The notes under the pieces were generated by a model. The model had not been told where the DNA came from. It did not search any database and saw only the letters and a list, made by a program, of their open reading frames with translations. Source: Alloascoidea africana (taxonomy: Eukaryota; Ascomycota; Alloascoideomycetes; Alloascoideales; Alloascoideaceae). Taken from it: a DNA stretch of 64,000 nt. Within the stretch, counting starts at the first letter, position 1, and every line of letters starts with the position of its first letter. The stretch lies in NCBI GenBank assembly GCA_030581615.1, contig JAKTTT010000008.1:248001-312000 (forward strand). Reading direction: 5' to 3'. A program made the translations under genes and the position numbers. Of the stretch, positions 9,730 through 22,290 are shown in pieces.

Positions 9730-12700
9730 ATGGATTACTTAGGGTAGTATCTACTGACTAATATTTTAACAGAAACCTTTAAAGTAATAACCTAATGTAT
9801 TCGTCTTGTTTCTAGGATTGACCGGCTGTCTCTCAGGTCCAAGGCATTATCCAGGCTGGCCTGTATTGCAGTGGCTACACCATTAGAGGACAATTTAAAC
9901 GAATCCGAAACCTCTAATGGGTCTGTTCGCTTATCATTCAAAACTTTTAATGGGTCTACCTTTTCGAACCGAACAAAGGATGTGTCTGGGGATTTGGGAA
10001 TGATGTTTGGAGCTTTGGGAACTTCAAAAGAAGTTTCATCTACTCCTATGGTAAGTGAACAGATGATTGTCAGCTTTTGCTCTTCGTAATGGCAAATTCT
10101 GACTTTTTGTGCTATTAATCAATCAGTCGTTTAAAGAGTTTGAAATTCTGGATGCTCTTTGCCAAAGCTCAAAATTCGTCCTTTCTCAGCAACGTGCTTC
10201 GATACTTCTGGACACATTTCGTCCATATATCCTGGAAGCCCCTAAGCAGCAATTTGTCAATTCGCCTTTTATTAAAAGTAAGTAACGGTTTTCATTATTG
10301 ACCTAATTTATTAAGCGTTTACTAATTTTGCAAAACTTTAGAGATTAATCCATCTCCTTGGCACTACTTGACTGAAGCTTTGATAAACGCAGTATTCGCA
10401 TTGGAGATAAAATTTCCTGCATTGAGCGATAAAGCAACTGATATTCTCCAAAATTTTACCAATGTGTTGGAAGTTCAATGGCAGTCATTAAACCAATATG
10501 CCCCACAGGCCCACTTGTCAAGAGTGTTTCCCTTTTTATACTCAACTTTAGGGTTCTTGTCAGCACTATCCGATCCTAGATTTAAGATTCCAAATTCTCA
10601 CTACTATGGAGCCCAACCAGTTGTTATAAAACAGGTTATTCAGAGATATAACACACTAGCAAGTATGCTGAATAATAAAGCCTTGACTTTTATTGAGTCT
10701 GCAGTTTCCAGTTTGCGGGTTATTGATGGAGAAGAACACTACGAGGTCAGTAAAAAAGGATTGTTAGGCAACTCATTCCTCTCTGAAATCAACAGATGGA
10801 AATTCTATGATGATATTTATTCTGAACAAGGAATGCCTGTGGGTGCACTTTTGTTTTCAAATAAACTCTGCTCTGTTGCACTAGCCATTGTTAGCTTCTT
10901 CATTCCAAGCTTCAATGAAGAAACTAAGAGCAAGTCTATGGAATTGTCTGTTCCATCATTGATAAATGTGTTATTAGAGTCTGCCCTTGAGAAAAAAGAG
11001 AAGAACTTGGTATACCCTCTTAGTTTTGAGAATCGCCAAGTGCTTCAAGAGATGACAGAATTTGCAGCTAAGGAGATTGAAATACTGGAAGAAGGCGCAA
11101 GTTACATCGAGCTGTCTACAGCTGAAAGAATAGAAATGGCCTACTCTACAAAAGTCATTGCTCTTGAGATTCTGGCTGTTGGGTTATTTTACAATTCCGT
11201 GGATGTAGAATCAGTCAAGCGAATCGTGGAATCTAGCTTGCACCACCCTCTTGAAATGTGTGATATTGGCTTAGGGCTCAATATTATACGTTTGGGATCG
11301 CTAATCTGTTCAGTTGATGTTACAGCCGGTGCAATGCTAACCCGAGCATACCCGATTTTTATGTCAAATGCCAACATCCCCGAGTTTATCGCTATCGAAT
11401 CGGCCAAGAGTTTGGCCATGGCCCTTAAATTTTTGTCCCAAGATGCAGTCGTCACCACAATCTACTCATTGGTTAATCAGCTGGCTGTGGATGGAAATGG
11501 TATTCCTTATCAAACCCGCAGAACAACTTTATTAAGAAGCTCTTCAAGCCTTGGAAATGGCTCGACTGCTCCGTCGGTTAATCGTCTATCTCCAGAAAAT
11601 GTAAACCAGCCAGATCCAGACTCTTCCTACATCTCGCTTCTGGCCCAAGGAGCAAATTCGCAAGACGAACGTCGCCAAGTCTTTGTGAATGCTATAAAGG
11701 CTGTAACAGCTCTTGCCAAATCATATGATGATGCGATGATTACGACAATGACTGTTTCCATTCTGTCCCAAAAATTCGTCAATGGATCATCAATTCTCGA
11801 TAAATTGATAATTGATGGACTTGCCGAGTGTGCGGCTTTTGTGCCAGAGAAAGAGCTCAGTATTATACTGAAATTGTATACGTCAGTCGTGAACGCAAAC
11901 ATTCGCCAGGGGCTTTCAAGTCCAATTGTCCAAGATGTCTTGGATGCCAGAATTAAAATCGCAAAATCGTTAACTGTGGATCATCCATTGTTTGAGATCT
12001 ACCTGGCGGAACTGTTGAATAGCATAAAAAGCAAAGGAGACGTTCAAGTGTTGGAACATCATCGGTCCCACGTTGAGATTTCCGGAGTTGCAAAAGAGCT
12101 GTCTTTTTATTTGAAACCTCTAGCCTCGTTGCTTCCGTCTACTATTGAGCCTCCGTTGAAGATCAAAAACCCTGCACTTGTCTCTCTGTTTGCAGATATC
12201 TGGTACAATATGGTTGTCCACGGATTCTCTGTGTCGGCAGATATCACCAAAGAATACCAGCCAGAACTTGAGATTATTGCATGGAACACTCCACCCTTGG
12301 CATCTGAATTATCTGCCACCAGAGCTGAAACCTCTTTGGAGTTGAATACTGTGCTGAGACGAGGATCTTCAAACCACAACGTGAGAGATCAACGAGCTAT
12401 TATGGGAAATACTTTTGATGACTCCAATATATTGGAACTGAGAACGATGTCACATCCGAAGCTGATGTTTTTAGCTGCTACTATCTTGTTGGAGTCGCTG
12501 AGGTCAAATGTGGGCAATTGCTCAACGATCTTACTTTACTTTTCTGATCCTACTATAAAATCTGGTGATATTAACAAATACATTGGCAAAATCACAACGG
12601 ACATTACTCGGTTGTACATTCTAAGCGTCAAAAGAGGAGGAGAAGGAAAGTTTTCAGCGGATAATGTTGCAAAAGAGTTAAAGATGATGTTGACTCTTTG

Positions 12701-15700
12701 TTGTCATCGGGTCCCTGAACTGCAGAAAGCAGCATTCTCCTGTAGTGATATGATCATTAGGGAGTTACCATCTTGTTTATGCAGTAAGGAGAGTCTGTAT
12801 GCCCTTTTTGAATTATTATCACTGGTTTTCGAAAGTTGTGTAGATGCAGACTCTGACCAATACGAACCCCGGTCTGTGTTCAAATCAAAGAGAATAGATA
12901 TCACGCTTCGTCTCTCGGACTCTTATTCATATCGCAGGGCGACTCTTAAACGTCTCCATTCCCAGGCTAGAGAGTGGATCAAACTAGTGCTTGGAAAATG
13001 CAATGATGATTTGAAAAGCTTGATGAGCGCTTATATCAACGATGCTGGCGGCCAATTCCAACTGATCAATCATGTTGAGTTTGGCACTTCGTTTGCGCTT
13101 GAGATGGCAGGCTCTATTTCTTCCCGGGACAGAGAACTTTCAGCCATAGGGCTGATTGATGGAGAAAAGCCAGATACCCTCTCGGGATTTTTATCACAGT
13201 TTAGTTGGAGAACTCGGTTTAAAAACGAGCTCATCGATAAATTTGTTGGTGATGAACCAGAAGCCAATAAGACAATTTCAGAACACGAAGATATCATCAA
13301 GACTCGATTTGCAAGACTAGAAGAACGAATATCTGCAAAGGAGAAGATTCCAGCTGGTGAAATCTATAAGATTTTGCAAGAAAGTGCTGGATACCTAATA
13401 TTAATGAAAAAAATGAATCCATCAATCGCAAAGAAGCTTGTACATATTCCATTTAGCATCTTTTCTTCTCCTATTATAAAGTTTGCCAGCTCAATTTGGC
13501 TTTGCGTCATTAATGAGCGTCCTGAACTGGAGTCCCTTTTGCTCTCGGAGATTTCACAGCTATGGGAGTACACTATCGAATCAAGAGTTGGTCTTTACAG
13601 TACTCGGCATGATATTCCTCCTGCTGAATATGCCCTGATGGAGTATTCGCCATCCGATAAGGAGGAATTGAGCTTAAAGTCCAGCATTGCAAGCAAATCT
13701 CTTCATCCGCATCTGTACTTGATTCGGATGTTTTCATCGCATTTCCAATCGACTCTGTATCAAAGTGATCATTTGCTGAAAATGTTTACCAGAATAGTCA
13801 TGAAAGGTTTACAAGGTATTGTCAAGAATTGCACCAGTTTCCATCCTTTTGCGAGGTTAGTAAGGTTTGAGCTGATTCGATTTGGAATTGAAGTCCTTAG
13901 CATTCATATTCAGTTGTCTTCCAGAACTAAGGAGCAATTGAAAGAGCTTATTTTCTCGGCTGCCTTGAATTGGTTTACTCATAGACAACACTGGCCTTTT
14001 GGTGGAAACATGTTGAAGATCAGAACTGATTACACTATCCTCATCGATGTGAATGAGGCGGTAAAAAGGGTTGATGCCTCTAGTTCACAAAGCCTATCAA
14101 CTAAGAAAGAGCTATTGCTATGCTTTTTATCGGATGAAATTAAGACTATGGGTGCTTGGCTAAATCCTCTGGATTCATCTAAAGATACCACCAAGAAACT
14201 TAATATCCCTGTTGATAGTAGAATGATTGAGTCGGCTTATCGAATCAACCCTTCTTTGGCAGTTAATCTTGTTTTGAGGTTTGATAAATTGGATCTTGGA
14301 CCAGCCTTAGAGCGTCAGTTGGCCATTGCACCACAAGCCGCAGTTAACTATCCCGATGCTGTCCAGTTTCTTTTATCACCAGCCGTACTTTCAAACCCAA
14401 ATATTTCAAGGAACCTTTTATACTGGGAAGCTGTTTCTCCGATCGACTCAATCAATTTGTTCTTGCCCCCCTTTGTTGGTAATCCATATGTGCTACAGTA
14501 CACAATGAGATCTCTGGAAAGTCATGACGTTAACTTGACATTTTTTTATGTTCCACAAATTGTCCAAACATTGAGACATGATAATGACTTGGGTTATGTG
14601 GAAAGATATATCTTGGAAACAGCCAACATCAGTCAATTGTTTGCTCATCAAATCATTTGGAATATATTGGCAAATCAGTACAAAGATGAAGATGCAACAA
14701 TTCCTGATCCTATGAAACCAACTTTGGATAGAGTAATGGAAAGACTCATATCTTCTTTCAAAAATGAGGATAAACTTTTCTATGAAAAAGAATTTGGCTT
14801 TTTTGATGATGTTACGTCAATCTCTGGTAAACTAAAGCCGTACATCAAGAAGACAAAAGCAGAGAAGAAGGCAAAAATTGACGAAGAAATGAGTAAGATT
14901 GTTGTAAAGCCCGGTGTCTATCTTCCTTCAAACCCTGATGGTGTTGTTGTTGGAATTGATCGAACATCTGGGAAACCGTTACAAAGTCATGCCAAAGCTC
15001 CTTTCTTGGCAACATTTAAAATTCGAAAAGAGATCACAACTATAGAAGGCGATGACAGTTTAGATGAGGAAGAAGATAGTCGTTATTCCAAGCCTTTGGG
15101 AGCAAGCAATGATAAGGAGACAGTTGAGAACCCAAATAACAGGGTTTTCATTGAGAAATCGCAAAGTGCAATTTTCAAAGTCGGTGATGATTGCCGGCAA
15201 GATGTTTTGGCCTTGCAGATTATATCTGTTTTCAGAACTATTTTCAATGTCAATGGCCTTGATTTGTTTGTGTTTCCTTATCGAGTCACAGCTACCGCTC
15301 CTGGATGTGGTGTCATTGATGTGCTGCCAAACTCCATTAGTCGAGATATGCTTGGTCGCGAGGCAGTGAATGGTCTCTATGAATACTTCATATCAAAATT
15401 TGGGCCCGAGGATTCGATAGAATTTCAAAAGGCAAGAAACAATTTTGTAAAGAGTTTGGCAGCTTATTCAGTTATTTCTTTTCTCTTGCAGTTCAAAGAC
15501 CGACACAATGGAAATATTATGTATGACGACCAAGGGCACATTCTTCATATTGATTTTGGTTTTATCTTTGATATCACTCCAGGTGGTGTTAGATTTGAAT
15601 CGGCTCCGTTCAAGTTAACTCGTGAAATGATCCAAGTGATGGGCGGTAGTACAAACACACAGGCATATCGGTGGTTTGAAGAGCTCTGTGTGAAAGCATA

Positions 15701-15941
15701 TTTGGCCTGTCGACCTTACTCTGAGACAATTATAAAATGTGTTTTGCCAATGCTTGACAGTGGCCTTCCATGTTTCAAGGGGCCAACGACGATCAAGAAA
15801 TTAAGGCAACGGTTCATGTTGAACAAAACAGAGCGCGAAGCAACACAATACATGAGAAGTTTGATTAAAAAGTCTTTCGAAAGCACGTCTACAAAAGGAT
15901 ACGATGAATTCCAAAGACTCACGAATGGAATTCCCTTTTAG
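9730..15941 (+). CDS. STT4: Phosphatidylinositol 4-kinase Stt4 (PI4KIII-alpha), four exons
   Basis: Makes PI4P at the plasma membrane. Exons: 9730-9743, 9816-10050, 10127-10277, 10342-15941, giving 1999 residues (S. cerevisiae about 1900). Exon 1 codes only MDYLG and part of the next codon, and splices into IDRLSLRSKALSRLA, which matches the Stt4 N-terminal basic stretch as I recall it. Introns of 72, 76 and 64 bases start GTAGTA, GTAAGT and GTAAGT and end TAG, CAG and TAG. The C-terminal kinase domain has KVGDDCRQD, the catalytic loop FKDRHNGNIMYD (about residue 1852) and HIDFGFIFDITPG (about 1870). Upstream is a long helical solenoid and the lipid kinase unique region. The large exon is open from a TTG at 10368, which is not the true start. 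Confidence 0.95.
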
Positions 15942-16325
15942 CACTGCTAAGAATTTTGCATTTGTCTTGTTGATTTGGTTAAATGCAACTTTCATTTACC
16001 TTGAATGGGCGTGTATCATGAATATGACTGTAGATACCTGGTTAAATAATCTAGAGTTGGTGTGATTCAGTTTGTGAAATTACATGAACGGAACAGTCAA
16101 ATCAGTACCTTAGTGGTCCAACGTCTGACCTTACTTTTTATCTTTGGAACCAGAGTGTCATTATTTCACATGAAAAGCCCATTACTTTGTTTCCATAATA
16201 CACATAAACTCAATTACATCCCAACTAAAATAAATGAAGTTATTGTTAACTGTTGCTATCTAAACATTTTGTTTCGTAGAGTTTGAATCTTCGATTTCAA
16301 CATAATCCCAACATCAAACTGCTGC
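15942..16325. other. Convergent 3' region, STT4 / COX26
   Basis: 384 AT-rich bases between two converging genes. I see no other feature. Confidence 0.5.
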
Positions 16326-16514
16326 CTAAGGCTTTCGGAGAACAATAACTGCTTTCCTGAAGAAGTATGGCCATGTTAAAAATCCTGTCAAAAGAGTTCC
16401 CCATATTGTTAAATTCTTGGCCACTCGCCCTCCTTCAATAATCACCCAGCTAGTGTGTCTAGAGAGTGGTCTGACGTGCTGTATGGCAGCGGTTCTTGCA
16501 ATAGTGGGAAACAT
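16326..16514 (-). CDS. COX26: Cytochrome c oxidase peripheral subunit Cox26
   Basis: A 62-residue mitochondrial inner membrane protein associated with complex IV supercomplexes. It lies inside a longer minus frame open to 16706, but the Met at 16514 gives the family's architecture: a short basic presequence-like start (MFPTIARTAAIQHVRP), then SWVIIEGGRVAKN, then one membrane helix (IWGTLLTGFLTWPYFF) and a basic tail. I recall S. cerevisiae Cox26 (66 residues) having SWVITEGRRL followed by an equivalent helix with GWPG, so motif order and length agree. Genes this small are easily missed; the upstream 64 codons of the longer frame show no family similarity and are probably 5' leader. Confidence 0.82.
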   Translation of the reverse strand: MFPTIARTAAIQHVRPLSRHTSWVIIEGGRVAKNLTIWGTLLTGFLTWPYFFRKAVIVLRKP

Positions 16515-18007
16515 GAATAATGTTGTTTGCTCCTTTTCAAAGCACAGGCAAATACAATTGAGACTGTGGAATTTGTGAAAGTTGTGAGAACAAAGATTGT
16601 TAGATATTGAAAGTATTCCCGGCTCCTTTAGCTTAAATACCCCCGTTAGCATCATAAGACCACATTTATCCCGATCGGTGACTTGGGGGCACAAAGCTAG
16701 TCTCATGATTATTTTACTTTGACAATCATTCGGTCTTTTTTAATGAAGCATTCTCCACAAAAGAGTACCTCAAAACAATTCTGATAAAGATGTGGGGTGA
16801 TAACTGAAATCAAGAAGAGAATCATCACGATAACGAATGATCATAAAAGAAGCCTTCACTATTTTGCTTTTCTAAAGTCCTAGTACTCTCTGATTTTGCT
16901 ATCAAAATTCATACTTACTCACGATTTCAAGTTGTATTTTCAGAGTGATCTCATCACAAAGAAGGGGTGGAACAAATGGTCCTCTTCCTTGAACAGGTGC
17001 ATGCATATGCATCTATCCCTTCGTTATCACTTGCAGGAACTCAACGGCTATGGGACACCTCGGGTTAACTCACTTATGCATGTGGGTTGATAAGTAGTTA
17101 GCCTCTTGACGAAAAATCACTTGAGCCGATTCATAATGACATATGCCCGTGCTAACTAATGCATCAAGTCTTGTCAACGGGTTTGACGAAAACTGATTAT
17201 ATACATAGTTATTCCTTACTGGTGGAGCACAACAGAAAACTCAGTGCCCGAAATGAGCTTCCTGTTTCGTTCATTAATTAATCCCAAGAAAGGTCTTGTA
17301 AAGCCTGAGAGTTGCACCAGCAATATAGAGTTCCAGTCTGGGCTTAAATTTTCTATTACTGGGGGATAAAATATATCTATAAACGCCTCTGGTCGCAAGA
17401 TGATTCTACACATGTGAAAAGTCGGGTTGCTACGCACCATTAATGATCACTCCTAATGTAAGCCCCTGAGAATCATTACGGGTAACCACAGAGTTTTGGC
17501 CTCCATTTAGCGGCGTTTTGCTTGGTTTATATTTGCACTCCATCGATTCGGCTATTCGAGGACAAGCTATGAGACCGAAACGCAAGACAATTCTTTTTGC
17601 CCAAGCAACACGATAAATTAAAACATGAACTACACAGGAGAAAACAAATTCATCAAATATCGACAAACCTAAAAAGCCAAGGTAAAAGAAAGCCAAACCG
17701 TAAATCTGATATCAACATCATCTTAAAACAAGAAACAGGAAGAAAAAACTCGTAAACAAAAAGGTATCAACAGTAAAGTGCTTAAAAGGAATGGAGAAGA
17801 TAAAATCATGAATGCATATCTTTAGACATGACAAAAGGCAGGTTGAACACATAAGGAGAGTGAGAAGGCAAGTCTAAAAATCCCAAAAGATGAAAAGAGC
17901 GACAAACAACGTGAGAGATAGAAAATATGCCAATAGAACAAATAGCAATAACTTTAGACAGAAAATTTAAAGGAAAGTAAAGTCTTGAAACGTTGATAGG
18001 AGAATGC
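16515..18007. other. Long intergenic region, COX26 to paralogue A
   Basis: 1493 bases holding the COX26 promoter and the 3' flank of the next minus-strand gene. The only structured part is a possible coding relic at 17216-17700, described separately. I find no tRNA B-box. Confidence 0.4.
17216..17700 (-). pseudogene. Possible coding relic, unidentified
   Basis: Two adjoining minus-strand open stretches have protein-like composition. One carries KPSKTPLNGGQNSVV and SQGLTLGVI, the other ILRPEAFIDIFYPP and NSILLVQLSGFTRPFLG. They lie end to end in different frames, without a convincing intron between them. I do not recognise a family. It could be a decayed gene, two exons of a real gene, or chance, and I rate it weakly. 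No neighbouring gene suggests a role. Confidence 0.22.
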
Positions 18008-19180
18008 TCAAATGTGCCAGACAGCATAACCTTTTATTGCGTCCTTGTAGTCTTTAGCATCAACCTTCTCCAGAATCTTCATTGCCATTTCATCGTCCTC
18101 CTCATAACCAAAATCGTAATTATCATCAAGGTTCTGATCAGGCGATTTGTTGAGGGTATTATGATCCAGCTGAAAGCGATGGAATAACCCCTTTCGCTTG
18201 GGAGAATCCCGAGATGCACTGCAACATGCTGCCTGCAGCATCTCAAGACCCTTGATCGATTCGTAAAACGAGGACGAAGTGGATAACTGGTGGCGGTGGT
18301 TGGTGAAGGGTTGATTATCAACTCGAGAAATAGAATTCAGATTAGAGCTGCTTTTCTTACCTTTAGACAAGAAAGGGAAATCGGCATCAGTAAAGTCAAC
18401 GGAAGACGCTGGGCTGTCAAGAACATCCCATTTTGAAGACATGGTAAACTCAGACTTGGCTGAGTACGGAGTGGTTGGACTTGACAAACTAGATTTCAAA
18501 TCAGGATCGGTGCTTGATCTTATCATAGATTGTGAGCTAGTTGAACGGCTATCATCAAACGAAAACTGAGAAGCAAAAGAGTGAGAGGGTCGGACGCGTT
18601 TCTCTTCTTGATTAGCCGAACTTTCAACTTTTCCTTGCTTGCTGGCTCTCTTGGACTTGATAGAAGAATTTGAGCAAGTGCTTTGAGTTACGCTCTTCCC
18701 CAAGCTTTTGGTAGTTAAGGACACTGAAGAATTTCTGCTGTGTAGTGGTTCACATCCAGGCTCCTTGAGCGTTTCGTAAGGGCCACTGCTTATAGTGGTG
18801 ACCGATCTCTGGTTTCTCTCAAGTCCATGATACACATCACCACTGTCTTTTTCACAAATGTCTTTTTTTGTTTTTAAAAGTGTTAGCTTGCGCCTTAGTT
18901 TTGAATTAGAACCAGAAATTGTTGGAGATGTCCTCAGAGGTATCATTGGGCTAGAAGCTGGTCCCCAGTTTGACTCAAGCTTGTCAATGTCCTCTTTGTA
19001 TTCCTCTAGCATGTCATATCTATTGGACTGCAGTGTATATTCCAAGCCCGATTGTGTCTTGATTACAACGCTATCGGCGGTGGATTCCATTGAATGAGAC
19101 TTATTGGCAGATATATTTTGCTTCGCCTTATTAAGTGTCGATTTGACTTTCATTGACATTTGCCTTGTTAAAGCGACCAT
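18008..19180 (-). CDS. Disordered protein of unrecognised family, paralogue A
   Basis: A 390-residue Ser-rich, largely disordered protein; ATG at 19180. I do not recognise a named family. It is paralogous to the gene at 25109-26302. Shared blocks: the N-terminus with RQ-S-K-KS--NK spacing (residues 6-18), LQSNRYDML-EY (50-61), KLRRK (94-98), HR-Q-S-SSSFYES followed by MLQAA (about 290-320), and a C-terminal EDDEMAMKILEKV helix (about 361-373) before a short tail. The sequence between blocks is low-complexity and unalignable by eye. Blocks of this kind usually are short linear motifs for partner binding or phosphorylation, which is inference. The upstream region is 3.4 kb long and carries AGGGG at 19350 and CCCCT at 19562, stress-response-type sites. 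Cellular role unknown. Confidence 0.85.
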   Translation of the reverse strand: MVALTRQMSMKVKSTLNKAKQNISANKSHSMESTADSVVIKTQSGLEYTLQSNRYDMLEEYKEDIDKLESNWGPASSPMIPLRTSPTISGSNSKLRRKLTLLKTKKDICEKDSGDVYHGLERNQRSVTTISSGPYETLKEPGCEPLHSRNSSVSLTTKSLGKSVTQSTCSNSSIKSKRASKQGKVESSANQEEKRVRPSHSFASQFSFDDSRSTSSQSMIRSSTDPDLKSSLSSPTTPYSAKSEFTMSSKWDVLDSPASSVDFTDADFPFLSKGKKSSSNLNSISRVDNQPFTNHRHQLSTSSSFYESIKGLEMLQAACCSASRDSPKRKGLFHRFQLDHNTLNKSPDQNLDDNYDFGYEEDDEMAMKILEKVDAKDYKDAIKGYAVWHI

Positions 19181-19349
19181 TTTGCCTATGTCTGTGTACG
19201 GTAAAGATATGGATAGAAGTAAATTTTAAAGGATTGATGTTACTGGTAAAAAAGGAAAGGATCGATGTGTTTCTTGCACTCGTAGAAACAGCAGATAGAA
19301 AGAGAGTGATGGGTTTCTTGCAGGGTATTCAGGAGAGATCGAAGAAAAA

Positions 19350-19354
19350 AGGGG
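19350..19354 (+). promoter_or_regulatory. AGGGG stress-response element candidate
   Basis: AGGGG lies 170 bases upstream of the paralogue A start, and CCCCT (19562-19566) lies 382 bases upstream. Msn2/Msn4-type factors bind this core in either orientation. The pentamer is common by chance, so this is suggestive only. Confidence 0.3.
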
Positions 19355-21303
19355 GACCTTGTGAATAAATAGGAATAAAGTGATGATAGACGAAGGGTCA
19401 TATAAATAAATTACTTTTCCATTTTGGACTAGCATCGACGACCGTAAAATGATACTATGTCCCCTGAAGAAGTTCTGGACCTCCCTGAAAAAAAAAATAG
19501 AGTGCCTGTGCCTCTGCATTTCTGTGCTTCGGCTTCAAGATCCGAGCCGGAATAGTCTTTCCCCCTATTCCGAATCCAGCAACCACACACCTTTGCACCC
19601 TCTCTCCGTGGTGGTCAAAAATTTTCATCGCTGGGGATCGGTCTCAAAAACTAGTTTTAATTTTTAATTTAAACAAAAGTTAATGGCATACACAGATTCT
19701 CTTTTAGATAGAATACAATTCAGTACATAGAACTCGTGAGTTTTGTTTCAATACAATTACAACATCGTTTGAACATTAAAAATTCTACTACCCAAGGAGA
19801 TTTACGAAGGAGCGAATAGGATGGGAAGGTCAAAAAACGACAAGATATATCAGAGATGTGCATTTTACTCCCCTCTTGGTAAGCATTTACTCCAGGATAA
19901 GGCCTGTCTTCGTTCTTTTGGTTTGTTGCAGTGTAGCATTCGTAGAGTGTCCACCTTCTCTCTGCAGGTATTCTTTCCCTCTCATGCAGCTTCCGAGAGG
20001 TCTGGGGATGGATCTTTATCCACCAATCTCTCTCACTAGTAAACCAAAAATGGCAATTGAAAGCACTGAAAGTGTGAGATTGATATTTTGTTTTCAGCAT
20101 TTCTCAGTTAAAAGGTTGACGTTTTATGAACAAATACTCATGATTCACTGGAATAACTCAGGAAGGACTTGCTGCTACGTTTCGCTAGAACTAAGAACTT
20201 CCTAGCATATATTACTATTCCCTGGATGATTGTTAAGGATTTTATCCATTGTTTTATTTATGCCTGCTAGTACTTGGGTCATTAGTTGTCAGTTTACCAT
20301 TGTTGTAGTTTTTCCTGGGTGGCTACATTTGCTCCACCAAAACTTTAAGAAACACCATTTGGTAAAGCACATAGTATGCATTTGTTAGTCTTTTCCTCGT
20401 CCCTCGCTGGTCGGCTTTATGCAACTTTCTCTCGATTATTATTGTTTGTTCCTCTTAAAGATAGTGCACCATCGGTGATGTTGTCCCTTCAAACTGGGTA
20501 TCTACAAGACAATTATATCAAAATACGTTGTGCTGACGGCTGTGTTTCAACTTGAAAAACCAAGACATGCGGCACTAGAACTCAAGATAAATGTGTTTTT
20601 AACTATAAACTAGTTCAGTGGAAATGGTTCGTGGGGATGCCTTACAGAAGTTTTGAAGAGCACGGCACTCTGTTTCTGATGTTTTGATGCAGACTAACAA
20701 AAATAAAGAGGCCATCAAGGTTATTGATTTTTCCGAACTTCTTATCTATTTCTTCTAGTAGGAGCAATCTTTGAATGGAAATATTGGGCTTCATACGCTC
20801 ATCATGAAGCTAATAATGCCCAAAAATTGGTAGGGTTTAGCTAGCGGATAGATCTTCACGTTAGCTTTTTTTCTCTCTCTCCTAATAATTCTCCTTCGGT
20901 TTAACCAATTATTTGGTATTAGATAAACGCCCCTCTCACTTTTATTTGCAAACATTCAAGCACTGTTAATTGTTTTTGAATTTCCATAGGATTGGTGTTT
21001 ATCCTCCTATTGGCAACTCGTCGTTGCGAGAAACATGTAACATTACAGCTTAGATGAAGAGCCAACCTTAAACGTATCTAATTATCAATGTAGAAACTCA
21101 TTTAATAGAAGAGACAGTTGAATTGCTCTTTTCATGAGATTCTCTTTCAAACGAATCAGCTGACTATAAATTCCATTTCTGACGTGCGAATCTAAGTTGA
21201 AAATCCAGGTATGCTCCTACTATAGAGAGTTGCTAAGTGGATACTGGTGGAACTTACCTTCCCTTTGCATTAATCAACGAGTGACATGGGTTCTAGAAGA
21301 AAA

Positions 21304-22290
21304 TTAATAAAGGGGCACTCTACTACCTGGCGTTGAAAAGAGATGTGCTACAAACATCTGGAGACAAAGTTCATGTAAAGGTTTCAGACAATTATACCAG
21401 ATACGAGATTGTGACTTCCAGGGATCAATTTTTGGTACTTTTCGTTTACAAAACATTTTCTTTCTTGCAATTCCGGGAAATTCTGTGATGGAGAATGTGA
21501 TCTCCACTTTTAGAGGCCAGGACACTTTGTAGAGTTTTCGGGGATGGCAAGGATAATCTTTATTCCAGGATGATAGAAGAATGTATCGTCAATTCCATAC
21601 ATTCTCACTTGCCTAGGACGAGAAGCTTGACCGCCAGAAACGAAGTCATCTTCAAAATAGTAATTAATCAGTAGAGTCTCTGGATCTGACCCTGAAGTAA
21701 CTGCGCAATGTTATTCTGTCAAAGTGTATAGTAAAACAGCCACAAGCCGACGGAATCCAGCCCCAATTTATGCATGTGTATAAAACTTATGCTAAAGGTA
21801 ACAATAATCAGTGCCGTTGAAACTTGGCTACTTTTCCTTCTCGCGCTTCATTTTCATTATGTCTGCTGATTATCCGTCCCCATCAAGAGTCTTCACATGT
21901 TTATGTATTACCACTTGCTTTTGGCCGTGTCGTATACATCTGATGTGTCGATATTTTTTAGTGGCATTTGTGATCTTTCTACACTGGCCATGCTCGTTGG
22001 TGAAAAATAGTAGCTATTGGTACTTTGGTTTACCAAGTAGCTTGAGTTAACTGCACCAAACGTCAACGGCCAGCAAAAAGTCTCCAGTTTTCCTGCATCA
22101 TCTGTGACATGAGAATCTAGTCCATCAACCAGTAGCAAGCACAGATGTTGATGGAGTCTACATACGGCTTCTCCAGCACATAAGCATATCATGCCAATCT
22201 GTACTTGTACATCTGTAGAATAAACAATATCAGGTTTTTTTGGATCTAATTTGCCATAAAAAATCCTGTTGGATGTCCTCCAAATCTAAT
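21304..22290 (-). pseudogene. Probable coding relic or unrecognised multi-exon gene
   Basis: Minus-strand segments with good protein character: one around 21900-22290 (VDGLDSHVTDDAGKLETFCW, then NSSYLVNQSTNSYYF) and one around 21530-21710 (SDPETLLINYYFEDDF, RQVRMYGIDDTFFYHPGI, IILAIPENSTKC). A further stretch at 21304-21525 (WPLKVEITFSITEFPGI) lies in another frame. A plausible acceptor, ATTGCGCAG with upstream AATAAC, precedes the 21710 segment. N-glycosylation sequons and beta-strand-like alternation would fit a secreted or surface protein, but I recognise no family and find no clear signal peptide. It may be a spliced gene or a decayed one. Confidence 0.35.

Noticed and set aside
16515-16706. 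N-terminal extension of COX26 in the same frame
   Set aside because: The 64 extra codons show no family similarity, while the shorter form matches Cox26 in length and motif order.
19505-19550. tRNA-like T-arm (ggcttcaagatccgagcc)
   Set aside because: No matching acceptor stem, D-arm or anticodon arm around it, and the loop does not fit GTTCRANNC.
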